A stretch of 64,000 nucleotides of DNA, taken from positions 186,001 through 250,000 of the forward strand of contig NC_013860.1 of NCBI RefSeq assembly GCF_000010725.1, read 5' to 3'. The first letter of the stretch is position 1. The number at the start of each line of letters is the position of its first letter. A model generated the notes under the pieces. That model was not told the origin of the DNA. It saw nothing but the letters and a program-made list of their open reading frames with translations, and made no database searches. The translations under genes were made by a program, and so were the position numbers. Source of the DNA: Azospirillum sp. B510. GTDB lineage: Bacteria; Pseudomonadota; Alphaproteobacteria; Azospirillales; Azospirillaceae. Shown here one piece after another: positions 49,769 to 58,800 of this stretch.

Positions 49769-51748
49769 ATGCGAGGAGGCTGGCGGGCGGTGGGCTGCTG
49801 CGGCATCATGCGCCGGCTTTCCCCCCCTGCCTATGGCTGGCTTCCCTTGATCGTCTCGCCTCACGATGCCCTGAACCAAGCACTCCAGCTCTACGCGGCC
49901 GGACAGTTTGACCAAGCAGCGGTCCTGGCCCGCACGGTGCTGGGCACCCTGCCCGACCAGCCAGTGGCGCGTCACACGCTCGGTATCGCGCTGTGTGCAT
50001 CCGGCAAGGCCGAAGCCGGATTGGACCAGATCGCCATGGCCATCGCCCTCGATCCGGGACAGCCGGTTTACGCGGTCAACCGGGCCGTGCTGCTGCTGGG
50101 CTGTGGCCACCGCGCGGAAGCGGTTACAGCCCATCGCAGGGCCTTGCGGCTGCGCCCGGCGGACGCCCGGCTGCTGGATGGGCTCGGCACGACGCTCGGT
50201 GACCTGGGACGCGCCGAGGAGGCGCTCCGCCCATTGCGCCATCGTGCCGCCTTGGAACCGGAACTGGCGGAGGTCTACCGCAAGCTGGCGATTGTGGAAC
50301 AGCGTGCCGGACGGCTACTCCAGGCAAGGCAGGCCTACCGCCGGGCTTGGCGACTGGGTGGCGGCGACGGGCTTCTGGTCCGCGAGGCCTTGACCTTGCC
50401 GATCATCCCGCGCTCGGTCGAGGAGATCGATGAAAGCCGCCGGCATTGTGCCGGCGTCATCGAAGAGGCATGTGCGCCTGGACTGCGCCTGGATGATCCG
50501 CTACGCGAAGTCGGCATAACCTCTTTTTATCTTTCCTATCATGGGCTGGACAATCGGCCCCTGAACACACGCCTGGCCGACCTGTATGCCAGTGCCTGCC
50601 CGTCCTTGCTCGAGACCGCCCCCCATTGCCGCGAGCCGGCGGCCACCGCCGCGGGCGACGGCCGCCTGCGGATCGGCTTCGTTTCCGACTATTTCCATGG
50701 CCACACCATTGGCATGCTGAACGAGGGGCTGATCGAGCAGTTGTCGCGCCGGGACTTCGAGGTGACCCTGTTCCTGATGGCGGGACCGGAGGATGATCTG
50801 CGGCGCCATCTGCGGGCGATGGCCGATCGGGTGGTCGATCTGCCGGCCGATCTGGGGGCTGCCCGTCACGCGATCGCCGAGCAGCGGTTGGATATTCTAT
50901 ATTACACCGACATCGGCATGTCCCCCTTCACCTATTTCCTGGCCTTCGCCCGGTTGGCTCCCGTGCAATGCCTGACCTGGGGGCATCCGGACACCACGGG
51001 CATCCCGACGCTGGACCTGTTCCTGAGCTGCGGCGCGATGGAGCCGGAGGAGGGAGAGAGCCAGTATAGCGAGCGTCTGGTCCGCCTGCCCGGCCCGACC
51101 ATCTATTACCGCCGACCAAGCCTGCCGGAACCGCGCCGGACGCGCGTGGATTTCGGCCTGCCGGCGGACCGCACGCTGTATCTTTGCCCGCAAAGCCTGT
51201 TCAAGATCCATCCGGACTATGATGAGGCGCTGATCGCGATCTTGCGCCGCGACCCCAATGGCCTGCTCGTCTTCGTCGATCCGCGCGGGCAGGGCGGCGC
51301 GCTGCTTGCGCGGATGCGGCCGAAAGGGCCGGATGTGGCGGGGCGCATCCGCATGCTGCCGGGACTGAAGGCGATGGACTTCATCGCCCTGACCGCCGAT
51401 GCCGACGTCATGCTCGACCCCTTCCATTACAGCGGCGGCAAGACGACGCTGGAGGCCCTTGCCTTCGGCACCCCCGTCGTGACATGGCCCGGCGCCTTCA
51501 TGCGCGGGCGCCATACGCTTGGATTCTATCGTCTGATGGGATTTGAGGACACCATCGCCCGCGATCAGACGGAGTATGTCGAGCTTGCGGTGCGGCTCGG
51601 CACCGACTCCGGCCTGCGGGCGTTGGTGCGGGCGCGCATTCTTGAGCGCTGCGGGGTTCTGTTCGAGGACACGGGGTCGGTGCGGGCGATCGAGGGCGTG
51701 TTGTCGCAAGCGGTGCGGCAGCGGCGTCAGGCGCCCGACATCGCCTGA
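49769..51748 (+). CDS. TPR-GT41 glycosyltransferase (OGT/SPINDLY-like)
   Basis: The product is about 659 residues. TPRs lie at about 30-210, followed by a divergent GT41 domain: LRIGFVSDYFHGHTIGM near 305, DILYYTDIGMSPFTYFLAFARLAPVQCLTWGHPDTTG near 375, LYLCPQSLFKIHP with a Lys at the OGT position, and DVMLDPFHYSGGKTTLEALAFGTPVVTWPG. The motif LDPFHYSGG differs from the DPFPYNG form of its neighbours, so the acceptor may differ. The start is uncertain: GTG at 49763 and ATG at 49808 are alternatives. It lies just downstream of the AT-rich palindromic region and upstream of the ParA-like gene. Confidence 0.88.
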   Translation: MRGGWRAVGCCGIMRRLSPPAYGWLPLIVSPHDALNQALQLYAAGQFDQAAVLARTVLGTLPDQPVARHTLGIALCASGKAEAGLDQIAMAIALDPGQPVYAVNRAVLLLGCGHRAEAVTAHRRALRLRPADARLLDGLGTTLGDLGRAEEALRPLRHRAALEPELAEVYRKLAIVEQRAGRLLQARQAYRRAWRLGGGDGLLVREALTLPIIPRSVEEIDESRRHCAGVIEEACAPGLRLDDPLREVGITSFYLSYHGLDNRPLNTRLADLYASACPSLLETAPHCREPAATAAGDGRLRIGFVSDYFHGHTIGMLNEGLIEQLSRRDFEVTLFLMAGPEDDLRRHLRAMADRVVDLPADLGAARHAIAEQRLDILYYTDIGMSPFTYFLAFARLAPVQCLTWGHPDTTGIPTLDLFLSCGAMEPEEGESQYSERLVRLPGPTIYYRRPSLPEPRRTRVDFGLPADRTLYLCPQSLFKIHPDYDEALIAILRRDPNGLLVFVDPRGQGGALLARMRPKGPDVAGRIRMLPGLKAMDFIALTADADVMLDPFHYSGGKTTLEALAFGTPVVTWPGAFMRGRHTLGFYRLMGFEDTIARDQTEYVELAVRLGTDSGLRALVRARILERCGVLFEDTGSVRAIEGVLSQAVRQRRQAPDIA

Positions 51749-51900
51749 CGCCCCACAAGGATTGGGATGCTCAAGATAGAAAATCAACATTACATATCAT
51801 GAAATAGTGTGATGCCTTCATAGGCTGAAATCTCTTCCCCAACTCCTTTGATGCGGCGTATGGTGCGGCCCGAACCGCCAACCACAGCAATGGATTGTCG

Positions 51901-52581
51901 ATGACCCGCATAACCAGCTTCGCCTCGACCAAGGGCGGTGTCGGCAAGACCAGCCTCGTCATGGCCTTGACCACCGAACTGCGCCGGCGCGGCCAGAGTG
52001 TCCTGCTGCTGGACTGCGATCCCAACCGGCATCTGGCGGAATGGGCGCGTCGGCGGCGTGACGCGGGCGTCACGGTGATCGACGAGATCACGGAAGCCAA
52101 CGTGCGCCAGATGGTCCAGGAGCATGCCGGCCGTCATGACCACACGCTCATCGATCTCGCGGGCTTTGGCAATCTGACGATGCTTTACGCCTTCTCGGTC
52201 AGCGACGGGGTGGTGATCCCGACCCAACAGTCTTTCATGGACATCAAGGAGGCGGTGCGCACCTTCAAGGTGGTGGCCGACTCCATCGGCGTGCTGAAGC
52301 ACACGCCGGTCTCCAGCGTCGTGATCGTCCGCACCCAAGCCGCCATCGAATCCCGTGTCGACCGGCATGCCCGCGAGCTGCTGTCCGAGCATGGCGTGCC
52401 GACCTTCCGCACGGAACTGATCGAACGCTCGCTGATCAAGGAAATGAGCTACACCGGTCAGGGTCCCGGTGAAGTCAACCCGTCCAGCAATGCCGACCAC
52501 AATGTGCGTGCGATGACCGACGAGTTCCTATCCTTCCTGGCGGCGGCGCCCGAAAACCCGATGGTCGGCCGGGCGGCCTGA
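51901..52581 (+). CDS. ParA/VirC1-like ATPase
   Basis: This 226-residue protein belongs to the ParA/MinD-type P-loop ATPases. It has a deviant Walker A, KGGVGKT, at 11-17 (MTRITSFASTKGGVGKTSL). LLLDCDPNRHLAEWARRR follows, then the Walker B region TLIDLAGFGNLTML near 83. The size and the WARRR segment resemble VirC1-type ParA proteins of plasmids. Such proteins position DNA or protein assemblies in the cell. It is followed by a hairpin at 52588-52604, a 65-bp palindrome and a small gene that could encode its partner. Start is ATG at 51901; a TTG two codons earlier is possible. It is unusual to find one inside a glycosylation locus. Confidence 0.87.
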   Translation: MTRITSFASTKGGVGKTSLVMALTTELRRRGQSVLLLDCDPNRHLAEWARRRRDAGVTVIDEITEANVRQMVQEHAGRHDHTLIDLAGFGNLTMLYAFSVSDGVVIPTQQSFMDIKEAVRTFKVVADSIGVLKHTPVSSVVIVRTQAAIESRVDRHARELLSEHGVPTFRTELIERSLIKEMSYTGQGPGEVNPSSNADHNVRAMTDEFLSFLAAAPENPMVGRAA

Positions 52582-52587
52582 TGGCCG

Positions 52588-52604
52588 CCCCGGTTTCGCC
52601 GGGG
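52588..52604. terminator. Short GC hairpin after the ParA-like gene
   Basis: CCCCGG and CCGGGG with a TTTCG loop lie 6 bases after the stop. There is no U-run. Confidence 0.4.
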
Positions 52605-52638
52605 AACCGGCGCCGATGCCGGAAAGCGAGAGGCTCGG

Positions 52639-52703
52639 CTCACATCATTATTCCTGTATAGTATTTCATTTCATGAAATACTATACAGGAATAATGATGT
52701 GAG
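52639..52703. repeat. 65-bp near-perfect AT-rich palindrome
   Basis: Two perfectly complementary 31-base arms (52639-52669 and 52673-52703) flank a 3-base centre TTC. The arms begin CTCACATCATTATTCC and end GTATTTCAT at the centre. It sits in the gap between the ParA-like gene and a small downstream gene. The 10-mer TCATGAAATA within it (52671-52680) also occurs before the ParA gene at 51797-51806. Possible roles are a centromere-like site, an operator, or a strong RNA hairpin; no U-run follows. Confidence 0.9.
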
Positions 52704-52822
52704 ATGCTGTTTCCAGGGGCGATGCCTTGCCGACAGACGACTGCCAAGAGGCTTGACCGCCAGCTTTCCATGGCTTTATTTCATGACCTTACTTTCTGCC
52801 ACCAAGCATCGAGACTCCCGGC

Positions 52823-53179
52823 ATGCCGCCCAAAGTCACCCGTCCGCCGCTTGGCGGCATCGACGTCAGCGCCGACATTGATCCAATTCGGGAATATGGG
52901 CTGAAGAAGGGCTTCCTGCCAACTGATCCGGTCGAGCCGACGGGCCCGCGGCAACCGCAGAGCCAACCCGCTCCGGTGTTGGCACAAGAGCCCCCGCGCG
53001 TGATCCGCCCGGCGGCGACCCGCCCCTGGCAGGCGATGCTACCCGATTATCTGATCGAGGAATTGCGCCAGGCGGCGGCCCGCGAAGGCACCGCGCAGAA
53101 GGTGATCGTGTTGCGCGCCCTGCGGAATGCCGGCTTTCGCGTCGATGATATCGATTTGCAGGACTTGCGCCGTCGTTGA
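52823..53179 (+). CDS. Small protein, possible partner of the ParA-like ATPase
   Basis: The product is 118 residues. The N-terminal two thirds are Pro/Gln-rich and probably disordered. The last 50 residues read MLPDYLIEELRQAAAREGTAQKVIVLRALRNAGF, which looks like a small DNA-binding fold of ribbon-helix-helix type (a strand, then two helices). ParA ATPases often have such a small partner encoded next door. I recognise no specific family. A palindrome lies between the two genes. The function is inferred from position. Confidence 0.65.
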   Translation: MPPKVTRPPLGGIDVSADIDPIREYGLKKGFLPTDPVEPTGPRQPQSQPAPVLAQEPPRVIRPAATRPWQAMLPDYLIEELRQAAAREGTAQKVIVLRALRNAGFRVDDIDLQDLRRR

Positions 53180-53382
53180 CTGACTTCTCAAGCGATTTCC
53201 GCCTTAAAAGGGCGATATTGGCCAAAGCTGGCGGCGGCTTCGTTGCGCCGCCGCACCACCTGTTCCGCCGATCCGGAACCTGCGCTCAGAATGCGGGCGT
53301 CCCGGTTTGACTTCGCTGACCGCTCCGTCTATGCCCTGCTTCCAGTTTTCTGCTCCATCGCCCATCTTCGGGGTTTGATCTC

Positions 53383-54747
53383 ATGTTGACCGACACCGCG
53401 GTTGCGCCAAAGGCGGCGTCCTCCACGGCCCCCCAGGCGGCTCAGGGCCTGACCATTCCGATGCTGGAGCGCATGCTCGCCGACCAGCCACGCGATCCGA
53501 ATGTGTGGAGCGCGCTTGGCGCGCTGCTGCGCCAGCAGGGTAAAACCCAGCAGGCGATCGCCTGCCAGCACCGGGCGCTGGAGTTCGACCCCAATCATGC
53601 CGGCGCCTGGACCAATCTCGGCAATGTGCTCGGCGACCAGGACCGCTACACGGAGGCGATCGCGGCGCATGAGAAGGCGGTGGCATTGTCGCGTGGCGCC
53701 CTGTCCTATGTCATCAACTACATCGTCGCCCTGCGCCACGGCTGCCAATTCACACGGGCGCTCCAGGTGCTTGACGAGACGCTCAAGGTCGACCCCGGCA
53801 ATGTCCAGCTCCGTTGGGACCGGGTGCTGACCCTGCTGCAGATCGGGCGTTATGCCGAGGGGTTCCGTGACTATGATTGCCGGTTGGCGCTGCCGAGCTA
53901 TCAGAACCGCAAGCCGCCGGGGGCGATGTGGGACGGCAGCCCGCTGAACGGCCGTACCATCCTCATCAACACCGAGCAGGGCTTCGGCGACGCCCTGCTG
54001 ACCGCCCGCTATGTACCGCTGGTCAAGGCGCAGGGCGGCCGTGTCATCCTGGAATGCCATCCCGAACTCGGCCGCGTGCTTGACGGCCTGCCCGGCGTCG
54101 ATGCCGTCATGCCGGCCGGGACGCCATGGCCGGACTATGATGTCTATTGCCCGCTGATGAGCCTGCCGGAACGGCTCGGCACCACACCCGACATGGTTCC
54201 CGCCCCTACGCGGATCAATATTCCGGCCGATGCCCAAGCCAAGGCGGAAAGCCTGGTGCCGATGGATGCCGACACGCTGAATGTCGGCATCATCTGGTCG
54301 GGACGGGTAACCTTCAAGGACAACACCCGCCGGGCCACCAACCTGACGCGCTTCCTGCGCTTCCTGGAGGTTCCGTCGGTCCGGCTGTTCAGCCTGCAGA
54401 AGGGCCCACCCGAGGCGGAGCTCGACACGCTCGGCACCAGCCTGCTGGTCACCCCGCTGGGGCCGCATTTCAACGATTTCGCCGACACCGCAGCGGTGTT
54501 GGAGCGGCTCGACCTCATCATCATGACCGACAGTTCGGTGGCGCATCTCGCCGGCTCCTTGGGCCGACCGGTGTGGAACCTGCTGCAATACATGCCCTAC
54601 TGGATTTACGGTCACGATACCGACCGAACGCCCTGGTATCCGTCAATGCGGCTGTTCCGGCAAAAGACCCCCGGAGACTGGGACCAGGTCTTTGCCGAGG
54701 TGGAACGGGCGCTGCGCGACCTGGTGGCCAGACGCCGCCAGACGTGA
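53383..54747 (+). CDS. TPR protein with a GT9 (heptosyltransferase-like) domain
   Basis: The product is 454 residues. TPRs cover about 20-170 (PNVWSALGALLRQQGKTQQAIACQ; NHAGAWTNLGNVLGDQDRY). The GT9-like half has LINTEQGFGDALLTARYVPLV near 200, VGIIWSGRVTFKDNTRRA near 302 and IMTDSSVAHLAGSLGRPVWN near 383. The same fold and motifs are in the 588-residue protein at 19.7 kb, but with fewer TPRs. The donor is probably a heptose or related sugar nucleotide (family inference). It follows the ParA-like pair on the same strand after about 200 bases. Confidence 0.82.
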   Translation: MLTDTAVAPKAASSTAPQAAQGLTIPMLERMLADQPRDPNVWSALGALLRQQGKTQQAIACQHRALEFDPNHAGAWTNLGNVLGDQDRYTEAIAAHEKAVALSRGALSYVINYIVALRHGCQFTRALQVLDETLKVDPGNVQLRWDRVLTLLQIGRYAEGFRDYDCRLALPSYQNRKPPGAMWDGSPLNGRTILINTEQGFGDALLTARYVPLVKAQGGRVILECHPELGRVLDGLPGVDAVMPAGTPWPDYDVYCPLMSLPERLGTTPDMVPAPTRINIPADAQAKAESLVPMDADTLNVGIIWSGRVTFKDNTRRATNLTRFLRFLEVPSVRLFSLQKGPPEAELDTLGTSLLVTPLGPHFNDFADTAAVLERLDLIIMTDSSVAHLAGSLGRPVWNLLQYMPYWIYGHDTDRTPWYPSMRLFRQKTPGDWDQVFAEVERALRDLVARRRQT

Positions 54748-55009
54748 ACGCGTCAGGCTCGCCCTTCTATCCGCTGCCGCCTTTGTCAGGCGACCTGTGT
54801 GGACGGCCCCTCCGGCGCAAGAGGGAAATCCGCGCTGACTGGCCGAGAAGGATGCATCCATGTGTCCGGCCTGTTGTCGCAGCCGCTGGTTGACCTTCCC
54901 CCGGCAGAAAGGACACCGGGTTAAGCGGCACGAAGCTCGGCCTGTGAACCGCAGTTCACTTGCCACCGATCCCAGATGGTCGAAGGGCCGTCCACCACAT
55001 CGCCTCACG

Positions 55010-55026
55010 CCGGCGGGTCCCGCCGG
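55010..55026 (-). terminator. Hairpin directly after the methyltransferase gene
   Basis: CCGGCG and CGCCGG pair around GGTCC immediately beyond the methyltransferase stop codon (minus strand). There is no U-run. Confidence 0.35.
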
Positions 55027-55794
55027 TTACTCCGGGAGTTCATCAGGGCGGTTGCTCTGCAACAGGGCCTGCGACCAGTCCGCGCCGGCCGGCATGACGG
55101 TGCTGCGCCCGGGAACCGCCTCCACCAGGAACTGGTAGATCAGCGCATCGGGAGCGGCCAGCAGGCCATCACGCACGGCCGGTGCCAGCCGCTCCAGAAC
55201 ATCCCCGAATTCGCTCTCATGGACCGGCTTGACGATGCCGCCGAAATCCACCACGGCAAAGCCGTTCATCGTCAAGGTGTCGGTCAGTTCGGTACGCGTG
55301 AAGAAACGCAGATGGGTACGGTCGAGCAGCCCGCTCGGCCGATAGCGGAAACGCCCGGTTAACAGCCCGGCCACAATCCCCGCATAACCGACATGGGGCA
55401 GGGAAATGAACAGCCGCCCTCCCGGGGTCAAGATGCGGCGGATCTGGCGCAGCATCCGGCCGGGGGCCTCCAGATGCTCCAGGACATCGGCGCAGATCAC
55501 GATGTCGTAACGCCGTCCGGGCAGCAGTTCCGCAAGCTCGCTGTTGCCGAGATCGGCAACCCGCACATCCCGATAGTAGCGCCGTGCCTCTTGGGCGGCC
55601 TCGGGGTCGATCTCGATGCCATCCAGAATGCAGGGCTTCAGCGCCGTCGCCAGCCGGCCCAGCACGCCCGGTCCGCACCCGATGTCGAGAACGGTGGCGT
55701 TGGGCGGGAGCCGCCGTGCGAAATGAGGCACCGGATCGCCTATGGTGTCGACCTCCAAAGGACGGTCGTAACGAATGGCTCCTTCCAGACTCAT
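55027..55794 (-). CDS. Class I SAM-dependent methyltransferase
   Basis: This 255-residue methyltransferase has motif I TVLDIGCGPGVLGRLA near 35, the acidic residue of the next strand in LDGIEIDPEAAQEA, and DIVICADVLEHLEAPGRMLRQI near 100. The C-terminal part LPHVGYAGIVAGLLTGRFRYRPSGLLDRTHLRFFT resembles methyltransferases of sugar and polysaccharide loci. The substrate is unknown; a glycan or its lipid carrier is plausible from context. No TPRs are attached, unlike the one at 44.3 kb. It lies about 80 bases after the stop of the giant 36-residue-repeat gene on the same strand. Confidence 0.88.
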   Translation of the reverse strand: MSLEGAIRYDRPLEVDTIGDPVPHFARRLPPNATVLDIGCGPGVLGRLATALKPCILDGIEIDPEAAQEARRYYRDVRVADLGNSELAELLPGRRYDIVICADVLEHLEAPGRMLRQIRRILTPGGRLFISLPHVGYAGIVAGLLTGRFRYRPSGLLDRTHLRFFTRTELTDTLTMNGFAVVDFGGIVKPVHESEFGDVLERLAPAVRDGLLAAPDALIYQFLVEAVPGRSTVMPAGADWSQALLQSNRPDELPE

Positions 55795-55873
55795 GTGACG
55801 GGGCCTTTGTGCTGTGCCGATAACACTTTAAGCTGGCGCGTACGGGGACGCGCCAGACTTGAGCGGACCCCCG

Positions 55874-58800
55874 TCAAGCGCGTGCCTTCCCACCCAACAT
55901 AGGCTGGAGATAGGCCTGCGGGTAGTGGGCGGCGGGCGATGCCCTGTGTCCGGGCGCCGGCAGCGGCGCGCTGCCAGTCCGGAAATGCCGGGTCCGCCAT
56001 GTCAGGAAATATTCAAGCCACAGGTCAGGCAGCGTGTCGGCAGGCTGGAGCCAGCTCCATTCCCGTCCGGCGAGATGCTCCGGCAAGGCCCCGATCGCGC
56101 TCGCGGCAATCGGCAGTCCGGCCTGGAGCGCGGCGGCCAACCGATAGCCATAGGTATCGGGCACCTGGTCGGGGAACCAAGCTATGTGCGCCTTCAGATC
56201 CTCCAGCAGACGGGGCAGACGGCTATCCTGATAGGGGCCATGCTCACGCAGAGCCGTATCAGGATAGCTCTTCAGCCGCGGTGCGCTGACGCCCAGCAGA
56301 TGAAAGGCGAGGGGAAGCTGATGCTCCATGGCGAGTGCCGCCGCCATACCGAGGATGCGGCTGCCACGCTCCGGTGTCAGCGGGCCGATCACCACCACGC
56401 GCAAGGCTTCCTCCGCCTCCAAGGGCGGCGGGGTCACCGAACGGCGACCGGATTCCTCGAAAGTCGGGATGGGATCGATCGCCAGCACGGTGGGCGCATC
56501 CGGATGGACCGCCTTGAGCCGGCTTTCGCTGTCCAGGCTGGGCACCAGGATCCGCTCGGCCCGGCCGATCACCCACCGGCCCGCCATCCCGTCATCGCCA
56601 GCCATGACTCCGGCTTCAGGCAGGAGCCCCTGGCCGCTACGGATCGTGAGATCGAAGGGCAGTTGGAGCGCATCGACCAGGGTCCGCAGCCAAGGCTGGG
56701 CCGGATCGACATCATGCACATGCAGCCGATCCACCCTGATCTCACGCAGCACCGCGACCAGCTGATCAAGATGGCGCTCATGGTCAAAGACCAGACGGAC
56801 CAATGCGGTTCCCAGAGGAGCCAGACGCAAAGCCAGACGCCGCTTGTCGAGCGCCGTCAGCACCAGCAGATGCGCCAGCCCGTCCAACCGCGCGGCCATG
56901 TCGTCGATGTGACGCTGCTCGTCATGGCCACCGCCCAGCACCGCCAGCACCACCGGCCGACCATCGGTGAGCCGCTGCCGGAGATGGTCCAGCCGCTGCC
57001 GGTCCAGCAGGGGATCGAACAGCGGGGAGGGACGCCGGCCCGCCGAGCGGCCGGTCAGCAGATAATGCTCCAGCGGATTGCCGATCCGCTCCGGCTCGGC
57101 GGAGCCGGCACGGTAATAGGCCTGATCGAAGTCAGGGTGGGGATCATGCCCCTCGTCGGCCCCGGTCTCCAGATAATGGACCAGCGGATCGCTCGGCCGA
57201 ACCGGCAATTGCGCGGTGTAGAAGACCGGATCGAAGCAGGGGTTGGGAGCCAGATTCCGCCGGGCTCCGCGCATCACATAATCGGCCAGCGGGTTAGACC
57301 GCGCCCGGCCCCGCAAGGTGGTGGGTACCGGACGCTGCTCCTGGCCGTGCTCCTGGTAAAAGCGGGTCGAGAAGAGAGGGCTCGGATCCAAGCCGCGCCC
57401 GGCGCCCTCCACAAGATAATGCACCAGGGCATTGGCGGGAGTGAGCGGCCCGGCGCTCTGCTGGCGATAGAACAGCGGATCGAACAGCGGGTGGGGCTTG
57501 CGACCTTCGTTCTCACCCACAATCAGATAGTGAACAAGCAGATCGCCGGGATACCCCTGGAGATCGACATAAACGCGCCGATAATAGGCCGGATCGAACA
57601 GCGGATGGGGCGACAGTCCGGACCCCGCCGGCCTTTCGGCATAATGAACCAGCAAGGGGCGCGTACTCTCCGCCGCCTCGGGATCGACGCCGCGCAGATA
57701 GGCGCTGTCGAACAGAGGGTGCGGATCGAGACCGGCCGCCGCCCCGACGGTCAAGTAATGCGAGAGCGGGTCGGCTGGCGCCGGTCCGTCCCATTGCTCC
57801 ACATAGAAAGCCGGGTCGAACAGCAGGCAGGGCGAGCTGCCGACAGCGGCACCCACCGTCACATAATGCAGCAGGGCCGGCGACTTGCGCCGGAGCACTT
57901 CCGGATGTTGAACGGCATAACGGTCGAGATCGAACAGGGGGTGCGGCTGCCGGCCTTCGCTGCCGCCGGAGCGCACATAATGGACCAACAATGGCAGACC
58001 GCTGCCAAGAACATCGGGATAGCGGCTGCGGTAATAGCCGGCATCGAACAGCGGATGGGGAGACGGAGCCACGGAGGGCGGGGCTGTGACATAGTGCAGC
58101 AGCGGATTGGCACGCGCCGCCTCGCCCGCCGCCGCCACATAACAGGCCGGGTCGAACAGAGGGTGCGGCGACAGGCCCTGGGCCGCACCGCTTGCGACAT
58201 AGTGCAGCAGCGGATTGGCCCACGCCGCCTCACCCGCCGCCGCCATATAGCAGGCCGGGTCGAACAAAAGATGCGGCGACAGGCCCCGGGCGGCGCCGCT
58301 TGCGACATAGTGCAGCAGCGGATTGGCACGCGCGGTCTCGCCGGCCTGGGTGAGGTAATGCGCCGGGTCGAACAGGGGATGCGGCGACAGGCCCGCACCG
58401 ATCTCGGCCGTCAGGTAATGGAGCAGAGGATTGACGCGCGCGGCCTCGCCGGCCTGGACGAGGTAATGCGCCGGGTCGAACAGGGGATGCGGCGACAGGC
58501 CCACAGCGATACCGGCCGTCAGGTAATGGAGCAGCGGATTGGCGCGCGCGGCATCGCCGGCCTGGGCAAGGTAATGCCCCGGGTCGAACAGGGGATGCGG
58601 CGACAGGCCCGCACCGATCTCGGCCGTCAGGTAATGGAGCAGCGGATTGACGCGCGCGGCATCGCCGACCTGGGCGAGGTAATGCGCCGGGTCGAACAGG
58701 GGATGCGGCGACAGGCCCGCACCGATCTCGGCCGTCAGATAGTGGAGCAGCGGATTGGCGCGCGCGGCATCGCCGGCCTGAGCGATGTAATGCGCCGGAT

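Noticed and set aside
54748-55026. Possible small gene between the TPR-GT9-like and methyltransferase genes
   Set aside because: Short frames exist on both strands but none has a convincing start or motif; I see only a small hairpin by the methyltransferase stop.
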